Assembly: GCA_930367205.1 (NCBI GenBank)
Contig: OV884012.1
Location: 50,985,239 to 51,049,238, forward strand
Direction of reading: 5' to 3'
Length of the DNA: 64,000 nt
Source of the DNA: Acanthosoma haemorrhoidale
Lineage: Eukaryota > Arthropoda > Insecta > Hemiptera > Acanthosomatidae
The notes under the pieces are model-generated. The model was not told the DNA's origin, ran no database searches, and worked only from the letters and a program-made list of their open reading frames with translations. Position 1 is the first letter of the stretch. Each line of letters starts with the position of its first letter. Below, one piece after another: positions 36,350 through 46,915 of this stretch. The translations under genes and the position numbers were made by a program.

Positions 36350-37830
36350 AACGTACTGCGTGTATTTACTTAATAAGGGTTATAGTATCTTTTTAATTTG
36401 TATGTTGGCTGTGCATAGGTAAAAGCATATGCAAATATTGGTACTTCTAAAGTATATAGATTGGATAAGTAAAGTTGTGTATTCACAGTGGAGGGATTTT
36501 CTTTATTAATTAATTAACATTAGAGCATGCTATCAGCTAATGGACTAATGTCTCATTATTAATAACCCTCTTGGTGTCCTGCGTGCAAAATAAAGTGCAC
36601 CCTTATGTACAACTATTGATACTGATATTTTATGTCAGTACAGGCAAGAAGTTACGGTCGTGATCCTCTTGTTCCTCAGATAGATCCCCACAATGTGGTA
36701 CGTTCGAGTAGGCTGACAAACACGCGAAACGATCCTATTCAAAGCACCTAGCTGCGGCGTGTTTGTGGAACTTTACTGTGAAAGAAGTATGTAATTTCAA
36801 GATTAAAGGGAAAATGCCAAAGAACTATAAAACCATTTTAATGAATGTCAAAGTCAGCGTGAAATAACGGTCCTCTTCACACAGGAAATCTAGAAAGGAG
36901 GAAGTGATCCAGTGTCGACTGTATATAGGCTACTGTTTTCTTGCAAGCTAGTTAGTCTACCTACATTCAGGACTGGATCACCCTACTTGTACACTCTGCT
37001 TGAGTACTCTTGTACATTGAACTTGTACTCGTCCTAATAGTATAAAGACTTAGTATACACAAGCCTATCTGCAGTGATGCTAAGTCTTTGTTTTCACAAC
37101 TAAATCGGCCAATGTTAAAAAAAAAAAGAAGACAAATTAATTATCATTGTTTTTGTAGACCCTGAATTGGATGTACGGAGAGAGAATTTTATGGATTTTC
37201 TTTTTTTAATTTTGTATAAAACAATGTATTACCATTTCTTTAAGACGTTGTATGGCTTGTAAACCATCAGGAGACGGATTAATAACGAATAACTAATTGA
37301 TATTTGTATTTTATTTAAATGCTTACGACAATCAACTTTTGCCTATTCAGGCAACGAATGACGGTACATACAATATTACATGCAAGTTTTACTAATGATG
37401 AATTTTATGATGAATAAATTTTTACTAGTGTTAATGCTTTAATCCTTATAAAACTAGATGATGTATGAAAATTGAAACTTTGATTGTGGAAACTTAAAAA
37501 TTAACAAAAAAAATCTATGTCTGACATCAAGTGTAATTTTGAAAAAATATTTTGTTCAATATTTAATTAAATAAACTGGTCTCTTTTCGGAGTTATATTG
37601 TTTGACGATATTGAGGGGCCCGGGAACATGCAATATGTATACGAGTTTGGATCTGCACAACTGAGTCATTATATTGGTGAGGTAAATTTAAAAGACGATT
37701 GAATGAAAGTAAATTCTATAATAACAGACTAGGTTAGTGAAGTTAGCATACAAATATTTAAGTATAACAAATAATTTTTATAGGGTCTCATAATACAAAG
37801 AATAAGGTGGGATATTTTATCCGTTTGTAG
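36350..37830. other. No gene recognised
   Basis: AT-rich with a GC-richer patch at 36,640-36,780. There is no open frame with a motif. Confidence 0.45.
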
Positions 37831-37998
37831 ACGTGTAATTCTCGTGCCTCAACGCCGACTCCCTCCACCTTCGGCCGACTCTCAATTGCCGGTTGCGCGT
37901 GCCTACTTTCAAAGGAGCGTCCAAGTGCCTGGGGCGCTGGTGAGCGTTTTTTAGAGCCACTCTGTAAACGCGGGTAAGACTGACTGTGTAATTTTCTC
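37830..37998. repeat. GC-rich island flanked by short direct repeats
   Basis: A strongly GC-rich block (about 37,845-37,985) stands out in AT-rich DNA. It is bounded by GTGTAATTCTC on the left and GTGTAATTTTCTC on the right. It reads open on the minus strand (VYRVALKNAHQRPRHLDAPL), but I recognise no family. The flanking repeats suggest a small non-autonomous insertion. It abuts the 5' end of the family A' copy. Confidence 0.3.
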
Positions 37999-38810
37999 TT
38001 TCCAAAAGGGAAAAAAGCCCGCTCCCTACTAGTTACATAGTAGGTAAGGAGAAAAATTCACCAGCCAATGACCTAGTATATCTGGGAATTAAAATGGACA
38101 GACATATCAATTTTAGTAACCATTTTGCGAAGAAGTTGAAGCTAACACGCACGAAGTCTTACCGGCTTGCGCTCTTATTAACTTCCCCTAATCTATCAGT
38201 GCGTCTCAAGCTATTGATATACAAGAGCATACCAAGGCCTACTCTGCTGTATGGTGCACCGCTATTTCGTTATCTGACGTAGCTAAGAAACTCCAACAAT
38301 TCCAAAACGGTATACTGATAAAAGTGGTCAGAGGTACTTCATTCGAGCAGCGAAGAAACAATGAGCTGCATGAGATATTTGAGCTGCCTACGGTGGATGA
38401 ATTCATCCAGCGTAGACATATCAAATTTTTCGACTCATTACAATATTTAACAAACCCGGTGTTTAACGCTATAACCCCCGCTCCGTTCCCCCATCGATGG
38501 TAGGACGCTGTCGCGGCTGGAACACTTTAGTCCTAGGTTCTAGGTAGAGATTTAGTTTGTTTTGTTTTGTTCCTAGTGTTTAGTGTTTGGTGTCGGTGAC
38601 AAATAGAAGGTGAGCCTCATCACCTAGTGTTGTATAAGAACGATGAACTTTTAACGACAGTAAAAATTTTATTATATTTATGCACTCCGCCAAATGCATG
38701 TAAATGCAGAAAGAGGAGAAATATGTAATCCAATTATTTTATTATTTTTTGTACATTGTACTATTTTGTTTGAGGTTTTGAAATTAAAAAAAAAAATAAA
38801 AATAAATAAA
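37990..38810 (+). mobile_element. Family A' non-LTR retrotransposon, 5'-truncated
   Basis: The copy starts in the RT thumb region (VIFSFQKGKK), is first damaged by stops near 38,030, and then reads DLVYLGIKMDRHINFSNHF through RLKLLIYKSIPRPTLLYG. A one-base shift near 38,277 moves the frame. It resumes as KKLQQFQNGILIKVVRGTSF and RRHIKFFDSLQYLTNPVFN, ending at TAG 38,501-38,503. The 3' UTR (about 280 bp) holds a small hairpin at 38,608-38,625 and ends in an A-rich tail from 38,786. It is related to family A by protein but has a different 3' UTR. Confidence 0.8.
38608..38625 (+). promoter_or_regulatory. 3'-UTR hairpin of family A'
   Basis: AGGTGA GCCTCA TCACCT forms a 6-bp stem with a 6-base loop. 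The other family A' copy has the same stem with one loop change (40,048-40,065). Many LINE reverse transcriptases recognise a 3' stem-loop, so this is a candidate recognition element. That role is inference. Confidence 0.4.
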
Positions 38811-38829
38811 CAGATTGCAATCTCAAGTC

Positions 38830-39820
38830 TCAAGTCTAGACGGATAGAGCACTTGCTATAGAGTCTGCGGCGTTCAAGTGGAGAGTCTTTTCGGGTTAGC
38901 AGAGGTCGCTCTCAGAGACCCCAACGGAGAGACCCAAATATTATATGAACAGTGAATCCTGGAAAACCCCACAGTCGGGTAAGATTGGATTCATTATGAG
39001 AAAACACAATACGAAACTTGATGTCCAATAAATGATACCCTCCAAGAATAGAATAAATAAATCATAACTTTTTCAGTAAGTAATGGCCTTTTTATTCAAA
39101 TTACAATGACACCTCTTCCTTGTTCTTCCCTCAGTTGATCCTTGAACCCTCTGAAATCTAAAGGAACATTGGAGCTGAATGAATAATTCAGAAAAGAAGG
39201 ATTAACGTAGAAAAACCATCGGCTGTGCCGAAGGTACGGATGAGCGGATGCTGTGATTATGTATCAGACTCAGATCGACTGGAGAGAGCGGAATAGGCTG
39301 GTCTGTGACAATGACCGATCTTCACTGAGCAGAAGTAATCAGGGGGAGTGCACCCCATCCCCCCTAGGTCCTATCAATGCTCTTTCTGTAGGCACTACTT
39401 TCTAATCAGCCGTTAGTCAATGACTTTTATTTTTGTAATGGCGATGCAGAGTTTTTTTAATAGATATTTACAGGATTATTGAAATGATTTTATAAAAGTA
39501 AGGAAATTACAATTATATTTGGGAAGTAAGTAAATATCTAAATTATGTAGGATGGATCATACATTTCACTAGTTGTGTTCATGTCAAGAATTTAAATGTT
39601 AGCTAAATTTATCTTATTTTTTTTTTAAATTAAAGGTATAGCCACATGTTAAAGTTTCAAACACTATTATTTTTGGCTAAGTTTTATTTTGACCACGATT
39701 ATTCAACATTTTACGAAACAGCTGAGCAACCGGAAAGAAATCGTGTCAAAATTGGAATTAATTCATCACCTAGGGGCCCCAAGCAAGGTGTCCAGCCCTA
39801 GCACCTCCATCCAACCTAAC
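38830..39820. other. No gene recognised; weak tRNA-like sequence at its start
   Basis: At 38,836-38,890 GGATAGAGCACTTG and GGCGTTCAAGTGG loosely match A- and B-boxes, followed by GC-richer sequence to about 39,000, in the style of a tRNA-derived SINE. The remainder has no coding or RNA features I can support. Confidence 0.25.
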
Positions 39821-39821
39821 C

Positions 39822-40412
39822 AAATATCTTGAATTTTTTTTTTTTTTTTTTTCTTCATAGCCCCTTTAAACTTACAGACAATTATATACAATTATAGATC
39901 CTCAGGTGAATCCATTTACAAAATATTCTGTATTTCCAGTAGCATCACTACATTATATACAGGTTTTGTTATTTTATAGAAATTATATAATCGAATAAAC
40001 AAGTATAATGATACACATTACACGTGACTAGACTAAACTGACTAATAAGGTGATGGGGCTCACCTTTTTGATCAACCTTCAAACTAACTTACATACTAAT
40101 TCTTATCCTAATTTTTCCCCGACAGTCTGTTGCCATCGATGCGGGAGGGGTGGTGGGGTCATAGTTAAACACTGGATTTGTCAGGTGCTGCAACGAGTCA
40201 AAAAACTTAATGTGTCTTCGGCGGATGAACTCACCCACCGACGGCACACCAAGCAACGGGTGCAGGTCAGGGTTCTTCAACCTCTCGAAAGAGGTATGTC
40301 GGACCACTTTTCGCATGATTCCATTCTGGAAGTGTTGGAGACATTTGGCTGTATTGTCAGTCAAGTGGGTAAATAGCGGGGCACCGTACAGCAGAGCTGG
40401 AAATATCTTGAA
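39822..40412 (-). mobile_element. Family A' retrotransposon with 12-bp target-site duplication
   Basis: The insert 39,834-40,400 is flanked by AAATATCTTGAA at 39,822-39,833 and 40,401-40,412. It has a 19-base poly(T) on the left, which is the poly(A) tail. The minus-strand coding part reads PALLYGAPLFTHLTDNTAK, FQNGIMRKVVRHTSFER and RRHIKFFDSLQHLTNPVFN, the extreme C-terminus of the ORF2 protein. The first few codons of the apparent frame come from the duplicated target. A frameshift near the end separates the true C-terminus (LPHRW) from the longer open frame. The 3' UTR shares the AGGTGA/TCACCT hairpin but otherwise differs from the 38-kb copy. Confidence 0.85.
40048..40065 (-). promoter_or_regulatory. 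3'-UTR hairpin of family A' (second copy)
   Basis: On the minus strand AGGTGA GCCCCA TCACCT, with the same 6-bp stem as at 38,608 and a single T-to-C change confined to the loop. Confidence 0.4.
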
Positions 40413-40921
40413 CATTTAGTTGAAGCTTTATATATTAAGTCATAGCTTCTAATATTCTTGAGAAAAAAAAAAACAATACTTTTCAATCCAGGCTATCCAA
40501 ACTGGGAAATATGTTCTTCTTCTTAGTTCTTTGGTTCTATTCATTTATTTCCAATCGATCGCTAGTCGACCTAGTTCTAAAAACTTTATTTTCCCCCACT
40601 CCCCATATTAGGAGTTGTGCAGAAATTTTTCATATCCCCGACTCTATTCTGCCTTTGTCGATATATTGCACAACCTGATTCAATCTTGTTCTTTCCTTCG
40701 TCAATGACATTCAAATGTATCTTTCCACCCAGTCAGATCATCAAGCTCGTTTCTTAAAATCATAAACGATCCGGATTGAATTAGCTCTTAGGTTAATGTT
40801 AATACACGAAATTTAAACTACGTATTGTCCAAACCCATTACCATAGGGTCTGAATCCCTTATCCACTCCCTTCCGTAATTCTAGTTTGTCGTTTGTTATG
40901 ACTAGTAACTACTAATAATGA

Positions 40922-40973
40922 TATTCAACGCTATAAACAACAGCAGGGAGCTATTTGTTTATAGCGTTGAATA
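40922..40973. repeat. Perfect hairpin, 19-bp stem, 14-nt loop
   Basis: TATTCAACGCTATAAACAA (40,922-40,940) is repeated inverted and perfect at 40,955-40,973, with loop CAGCAGGGAGCTAT. There is no flanking duplication and no open frame. It could be a fold-back element, a template-switch product or a small RNA precursor, though the stem is short for a microRNA precursor. Confidence 0.75.
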
Positions 40974-41331
40974 ACATTTGTGCTCTTATTTTTGTTACGC
41001 AGCCTTTAATGTATTGATTAACATTTATTTATCAAAACAAAATCCAAACGTGTTAAAGCTAGATATTATTTACTCACTTTTGAAAGTGAGTTCTAAAGCT
41101 GAATTGGACCGTCCATGATGGTTTCGCATCATTACTTTTTAACGAGCTTATGAATGTTATTTTCCTTTACCAGAAAAACTCAAGTTTCCTCAGAAATATA
41201 CCATGAAATGGCATTAACTGGATAATGGGTGCACTTCTTATTATTTCTTATAGAAAGAAGTAGTACATATTATTTATTATAAAGTGCCGATAATATTATT
41301 TGTTTCAATATATCATAGTTCATATTAGTTC

Positions 41332-41592
41332 ATGTTTGTATCCAGCTATCTAAGAGCATGTTTGGTTGTGTTATTACTGTTTCTTGGTACCGAAGGAGGA
41401 AGAATTTCATTCACAAGGACAAGGTTTACAGAAGGCATATGCAGACTCCTGTTTATCTTCTTACTTTTATGTTCCAATCAAAAGATACCTCGAACTTTTA
41501 TTAGGAAGTGGGATTCCGCAACGCCATCTTACTCCAAAAGGAACCTTTCTTTTATTGGTCACGTTCTATTTCTAGAAGCAGCCCTCAGATAA
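41332..41592 (+). CDS. Weak coding candidate with signal-peptide-like start
   Basis: The 86-residue frame from ATG begins MFVSSYLRACLVVLLLFLG and then TEGGR, which looks like an N-region, hydrophobic core and possible cleavage zone of a secretory signal. The remainder is basic, with a second hydrophobic stretch (RLLFIFLLLC). An overlapping frame (41,366-41,575) is also open. No family is recognised and no promoter or splice sites are clear. AT-rich DNA makes hydrophobic frames common, so this is weak. Confidence 0.2.
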   Translation: MFVSSYLRACLVVLLLFLGTEGGRISFTRTRFTEGICRLLFIFLLLCSNQKIPRTFIRKWDSATPSYSKRNLSFIGHVLFLEAALR

Positions 41593-42059
41593 AAATCTAC
41601 TCCTGGTGGTAGCAACTGGACCGATTCAAAAACAGACTGGATTAGAAATATAACTGTTAGGGAATTTACTTTTACCTGATATCTAACATTCACCTGGATC
41701 AAAAATAGAACATACATACAGCCACTTTTGTATGTATAAATAAAACACAATTTTGTTAAGGTGAACCCCTTTACAAAAATTAGCCCTAGATGCGAGGCTG
41801 TGTAGTGTATAAGATATGTACTATAAAATATATATAGTATATAAAATAAACTGGAATGTTAATAGAGTAATGAAAATAAAACTTAAAGCTATTTAATAAT
41901 TCAACAGCTAGTTTGAGGAGTAGTTGTGCAGCATGAAATTTACGTCATAAACAGTGAGACATTGTAAAATTAGTTCTCTTGCTTTTGCTTCTGAGGATCT
42001 AGCTTAATCTCCTACCTGTAATTATTAGATGTAGGGATGTTTAGGAAGTAAGAAGTGAT

Positions 42060-43130
42060 TATTAAGGGGGATAAGACGCCTCTATGTCTGAACACTCGTG
42101 CGTGGCTTCGGCAAGGCTTGAGGTCACTCTAATCTTAAAAAAGGATCTACCAAGAGGAAGTAGGCTAGCACAGTACCAAAATATTAACACGCACCGTATT
42201 CCAACGGGTCTAGGGGTGACCCCGAATCAACATACTAATACGGGCAATTGCACCAAATGGATCACTTCCTATATCAACTTAAGTCAATTGATACAATTAG
42301 TTAGATCCTAAAAATAGCATTGAAATATGAATGTTTGTTGCCTAAACAAATATTATAATCGTTATATCTTATGCACTTTTATGCCTTTCCCTGTCTTTGT
42401 TTAGACATGAAAGACATGGAGCTAATAAAATAAGGCAGGTAGTTGGTACAGGTTCACTGGATGCTCCAGAATTAAATTATTTATTTTTCAGTTGCATTTT
42501 CTTATCAGTGATTAACTTTTTTTAATGTTCTATTCAACTCTCTGTATGCATACACCTAAGAACTTTTCAAATATCTTTTAAGGTTATAACATAACACCAC
42601 TATTCGTATTAGTTATTTGCAACTTAGTATATTTATTATACGAAGTAATGTTTCGCTATATTTAAAATAGTTTTTAGTATTATATTATTACAGGTTAAGA
42701 ATAGGTCTCATTTTTGCCGATTTAGCTAATTTAAGACTCATGTTAAGGGGTTGAAGTTCATTAATCAATATATCACGCATCATCCATTTGGACAGTATTA
42801 TTTTCATTCCATTATCCTTTACGTGGTGACATAGAAGATCTCGTGGGTGACACAGAATTTTGAATCGATTCATGAATAAAGCATGTCTATCTGAGAGAAT
42901 AGAAAAAGTTGGGCCGAGCGGAGACAGGAAGGAGGCAACACGGGGTGTATTGACGGCGAAGGGAACGTGCCTCGAGTGCCACCACTCAGACCTCGCTAAT
43001 TACCGAGCCTTGTGGCGCATCTCCGTTGGCTCTTTGTCCTCGACGCTCATGTTCGAGTGCGCAGGGTGAGCCTTTGTAATCCACGTCGAGTAACGCCTCG
43101 GGGTACGGACCCTATGCCACTCATGTGCCT
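42060..43130. other. GC-richer patches of unknown nature
   Basis: Two patches, 42,060-42,270 and 42,895-43,130, are markedly GC-richer than their surroundings. The second reads open on the plus strand from ATG 42,872 (including GTCLECHHSDLANYRALW). On the minus strand it contains GDAPQGSVIS, reminiscent of reverse transcriptase motif B but without supporting context. Old retroelement remnants are likely but unproven. Confidence 0.3.
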
Positions 43131-43406
43131 CCAACTCTTGTCACATGTTAAATGTGACTAGCAGGCAAAGAGATTATTTTATCGTTTAATTTGTTGTATT
43201 TCACCATATCAAGGATTTATTTATCACACTTTACTTGCAAGGAGAAGGCCCGTTTGTATATGGTTTACATTTTATTGCATTTTTATGAAAGTCATTCCGT
43301 TTTTTGGTACCGATTGGTACCAGAAGAAATGAAGAAGCTTGACTAAGCTAAACATGATAAATGAACATTAATTTCCATAGAGAGGAAAGTGTACACCCTT
43401 TGTTAG

Positions 43407-43601
43407 GGCAGAACAGAAAAACAACTGATAAGCATCAAAGAGGTAGCAGAGACAGACTTCAAACAGAAGAAACGGAAAGAAGTAATTGTAGAAGCCACTG
43501 TAGCAGCAACCAAGACTACCTTCGCTCCTGATTGGTCCACCACCGCATTGTACAGTCTGCACCAGCGAATGAAATTCACACCTGACGTTGTACACAACTA
43601 A
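43407..43601 (+). CDS. Candidate terminal exon, unknown protein, with poly(A) signal
   Basis: After CCTTTGTTAG, an acceptor-like site ending at 43,406, a plus-strand frame is open for 64 codons to TAA at 43,599-43,601. It reads TEKQLISIKEVAETDFKQ, then a KKRKEVIVEATVAATK segment, then FAPDWSTTALYSLHQRMKF and the end TPDVVHN. Codon use is balanced in AT-rich surroundings, and the peptide has a plausible amphipathic, Lys-rich composition. The stop overlaps AAATAAA, a poly(A)-signal-like sequence, which suits a 3'-terminal exon. There is no early ATG, so it must be spliced to upstream exons or be a pseudogene. I do not recognise the family. Confidence 0.4.
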   Translation, partial: GRTEKQLISIKEVAETDFKQKKRKEVIVEATVAATKTTFAPDWSTTALYSLHQRMKFTPDVVHN

Positions 43602-44001
43602 ATAAAGTATACACCCAGGTCTGAACTACCTGTGAGTCAATGAAGCCTAAATGAATAACTAATCAGGACGCCATCATGAATACCAAAATTACATTACAGA
43701 AGTTGTAATGGTATAATAAGTTGTCAATGAACCAGCAATAACAATCTGATTGAAGTTGCAAACAAAATGATTTTACTGAAATTCGATAGGAGAATACAAT
43801 CATAAGCTCCGTTAACAATGTGAAAAGCATGAACTCATTTGAAAAGCAGAAATGGGTTAGGGAACCCGCTACCCACAGCAGGTAGTAAAACGACCCTACC
43901 AGGCCAGGCCTACGGCTGCCAAGAACAAATCCCCACCATACTGGGATCTCATTGGGTACAATAACGAGGCAGATGATTGGGTCTAATGACTCAGTACTAA
44001 C

Positions 44002-44037
44002 TATAAATAGGGGCAGACCTCGGCCTGTAAATCATTT
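44002..44037 (+). promoter_or_regulatory. Possible core promoter (TATA box and initiator)
   Basis: TATAAATA at 44,002-44,009 is followed by TCATTT at 44,032-44,037, which fits the arthropod initiator TCAKTY. The A that would be +1 lies 32 bases after the start of the TATA box, close to the usual spacing. The sequence between is GC-rich. No convincing downstream gene was found: the frame at 44,139 overlaps an antisense retrotransposon scrap. Confidence 0.25.
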
Positions 44038-44059
44038 TCCCAACGACCCTCTAACTAAT

Positions 44060-44161
44060 GAATTCATGCTCGCTCAGACGTCCAAGTAGTATATGATGAT
44101 CTACAGAGCCAAACGCTTCAGAGCAATCGAGGGAGATCATGGCAGTGAACCTGTTGCTCGG
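44060..44161 (-). mobile_element. Family A reverse transcriptase scrap (palm motif A)
   Basis: On the minus strand this reads SNRFTAMISLDCSEAFGSVD and then HHILLGRLSEHEF, matching SNRATAMISLDCSKAFDSVD and its continuation in the 61.6-kb copy. Only about 100 bp are recognisable. The GC-rich flank to 44,420 may belong to the same old insertion but shows no homology I can see. Confidence 0.6.
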
Positions 44162-44429
44162 CATATTACAGACCCCACACTCTCCTAGTGAGGTTCTCTG
44201 CCTTCGTCTCGCTAAAACTAGCACCTCCTTGGGAGAGACCTTGCCTTCGCGGATGATGGCCGTGGTGGCCCTACAAACATTACCTAGTAGCGTCTGCCTC
44301 TCTCCTGTTCACACTCACGGGCTATGCCTAATCAACCCTCACTTCGTCACCAGGGCCAGGGTAACTAGGCACCCCACTCGTGACGACCCGACACTTACTA
44401 TAAGCCTCAAATCTCGTTAAGAGTCCCGG

Positions 44430-45660
44430 AGGATGAAAATATAAGGCCAGCTCAATAAATTAGAAGGCGATACAGAAACAAACCTAGTGATAGTCATGGG
44501 CGCGGAACGTGGCTTAGAAATTTTGTTGATTTCCAATAGCTTAATTGATAAACAAAACCCTTTAGGGTATTTTTTAACTTCTTGTTGAATAATAATCTTT
44601 GTCTTACAGGTCAAATGTATGTAAAAATTTATTTGGACAAATGTATAGATTTTAATTATCTATTTGAAATCCTCTTCGTTATTGCATGAAAAAACGTTTT
44701 TCCTCTTTGGAAGAATGAATCCATTATCTGTGGACATGTGTTACTCAGAAGTTTACCTTTAAATTTCCTGCTTAGCTATCAGAACGAATAATTTACGTTG
44801 TCAGATGTAACATCTTCATAAAATAAGTCACAATAACGGAGAGCAATTTATTTAACGTTAGAGAGAGAATAGCTTAGTTCTTCAACCCTAAATCTCACGA
44901 AGAATGGCAAGTTCGTTTTAGCTTTGAGCCAGAAAGCTGGAAAGGAAAATTGAGTTTTAGAATATATATTTAAGTTTTAACATGATTAACCTGAGAGGCT
45001 AACTGAGGAACTTGGAGCCCTTTCAACTGCCGGGAAGAGCGCTCCCTTTAGCCGGCAAATATCCCCATTAAACTGGATCTCAAAGTCCCACCCAGCCTCC
45101 CAGAACGCTCTTGTCCTCAATTAGCTCAATATCACTTTCAAATTTCTCTAATTAACTCCTTCTGCCAAGGCTATAATAAATAACAAAATGTGAATATTCA
45201 TCCAAATGGTTTCATACTAATGGTAATTGTACACGCAATAATATGAAAATGGATATGCAATTATTATCTTAAAAATTAGAATTGATAGGAAATAGCTATT
45301 AGTAGTAGTCCAGTCACTTGTTGATTTTATTTATGTCAATATTTTTTTTATTGAAAATGGACAAAATCTTTTTCTTTTATGTAAATTGAAAACCTATTTA
45401 CGAATAACGTGAACTAAAATAAATGATATGGGAATGAACAACTAGTCATTTTTCACTATTATCAGTTTATTGACTACATGAAAACTTTTGGGAGAATTAA
45501 AACCGATTATTATATATCAAAACTATTCACGAAAAACAAAACTATTGAAGTTAGCCCAGATAAGCTGTTTTTGATTTTGGTTCATAGATTTTGTAATGAT
45601 TGTAAACTTATTATCCCGTTAATGTATAATGTAGGTATAATATGTAATAGTTTCATTCTG
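44430..45660. other. No gene recognised
   Basis: AT-rich except for a GC-richer patch at 45,000-45,120. No motif. Confidence 0.45.
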
Positions 45661-45662
45661 AT

Positions 45663-45965
45663 TTAATGAAACGACCGAAAAAATAGAACTAGACTGAATT
45701 TATACAAATAGTTTGATTGATAAACAAATGGAAATGCTTTGAACATGATGTGAAAAATTAAATAAAAGCCGCTAGTTTCTTTAAATAATTGAGAAAAATC
45801 TGCTGGTTGTTTTGAGCCAAAACTCTTTCTTTTACTTACTATATCTTTGTAAGCTATATTATAAATCTCATGTATAAACCTTTGAATCAGATAATACGTA
45901 AAGGAGATCGGGCCCATGCTAGACGGTACTTTATTTTGGGTCAACTGGCCATCTGAGTTCATCAT
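45663..45965 (-). CDS. Hypothetical 100-residue open frame
   Basis: One of the longer ATG-initiated frames outside the transposons. It starts MMNSDGQLTQNKVPSSMGPIS. The N-terminal third is polar with better base composition; the C-terminal half is aromatic and hydrophobic (FYLIFHIMFKAFPF), as AT-rich DNA tends to give. There is no family match, no clear promoter, and no splice sites that force the frame. It could be chance. Confidence 0.2.
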   Translation of the reverse strand: MMNSDGQLTQNKVPSSMGPISFTYYLIQRFIHEIYNIAYKDIVSKRKSFGSKQPADFSQLFKETSGFYLIFHIMFKAFPFVYQSNYLYKFSLVLFFRSFH

Positions 45966-45969
45966 TGGG

Positions 45970-46872
45970 TAGGTACAATACAGGGATACGGAAAGTATAA
46001 TGTAGTTCTGGATGGAACCCTGTGCCCCATGATTGTGTCTTGGGGAAATATAAGAGTCAGGGAAATGAAGAGCTTGGTTGGATAGCCGCTAGGTCCCTAA
46101 AGAAGGTTTGTCCTCCATTGTCTGTCGACCAGGACCGTAAACAATACCTAGTGGATAACCCCGAAATAAGAATAATTTTTTAAATAAATTCTGACCTTCA
46201 TATACCAACTATCCTTAAACACATCTACTCTGTTTTTAAATTCCGTACAAAATTATACAAACAATCTAATCCCTCTCCATGAGTAATTTACACGTAAATT
46301 AGCTGATAAATCTTAACTTCTCGTTATAATTAAACGATCCATTTTTTTAAATTTTTTATTAGATAGAGACTAAATCGTGTTTCCGGAACACCTGGGGATA
46401 TTGGTAGACGTATCAATATCCTCTTTTTTTTGGTAGCCCCGGGCTAATAACTCTTAAAATAATAAAAATTTGTTTATAGTATTATTAATTATGCTTTACT
46501 GGGGGACACTGGTGAAAAAGTAAGGGTTTTTAAAGTTCTAATTAGATAACTTATAGTCGATACATATTATCAAATAATAAACAAATGTTTATTAGATCAA
46601 CCAGTTTCGTTTATTCGTTACTAAAAACCAAAGGCAATTCGTATCATATAATTATTAAATGTGACAGAAATTACTGAACCTTGAATTTATTGATTGATAA
46701 TTAAGCACTATTAATTTTTATTTAAAACAACTAAAAAAAGCTGTACAACCTTTTTTTTCGAAATTTATTTTATTAGAAAGTATACTTTTTTTAATCTTTC
46801 TCCTATTTATCCAATCACCACTCCACAAAATTCTTCAAGCTTCACAATTTCACTCTCCTCATTCACCACACA

Positions 46873-46875
<3 letters not shown>
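45970..46875. other. No gene recognised
   Basis: A GC-richer stretch to about 46,160, then AT-rich sequence. No motif seen. Confidence 0.45.

Positions 46876-46913
<38 letters not shown>
46876..46913. repeat. (AT)19 microsatellite at a retrotransposon 3' end
   Basis: Thirty-eight bases of AT dinucleotides directly abut the 3' end of the family B element. It may have expanded from the element's AATATA-like tail or from a TA-rich target. Confidence 0.9.

Positions 46914-46915
<2 letters not shown>

Noticed and set aside
42985..43030. GDAPQGSVIS on the minus strand, like reverse transcriptase motif B of R1/I-type elements
   Set aside because: No other RT motif could be found on either side in any frame. 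One short match is not enough to call a retrotransposon.
44139..44420. 93-codon plus-strand frame downstream of the TATA/Inr pair
   Set aside because: Its start overlaps an antisense reverse transcriptase scrap on the minus strand, so at least the beginning is not native coding sequence.
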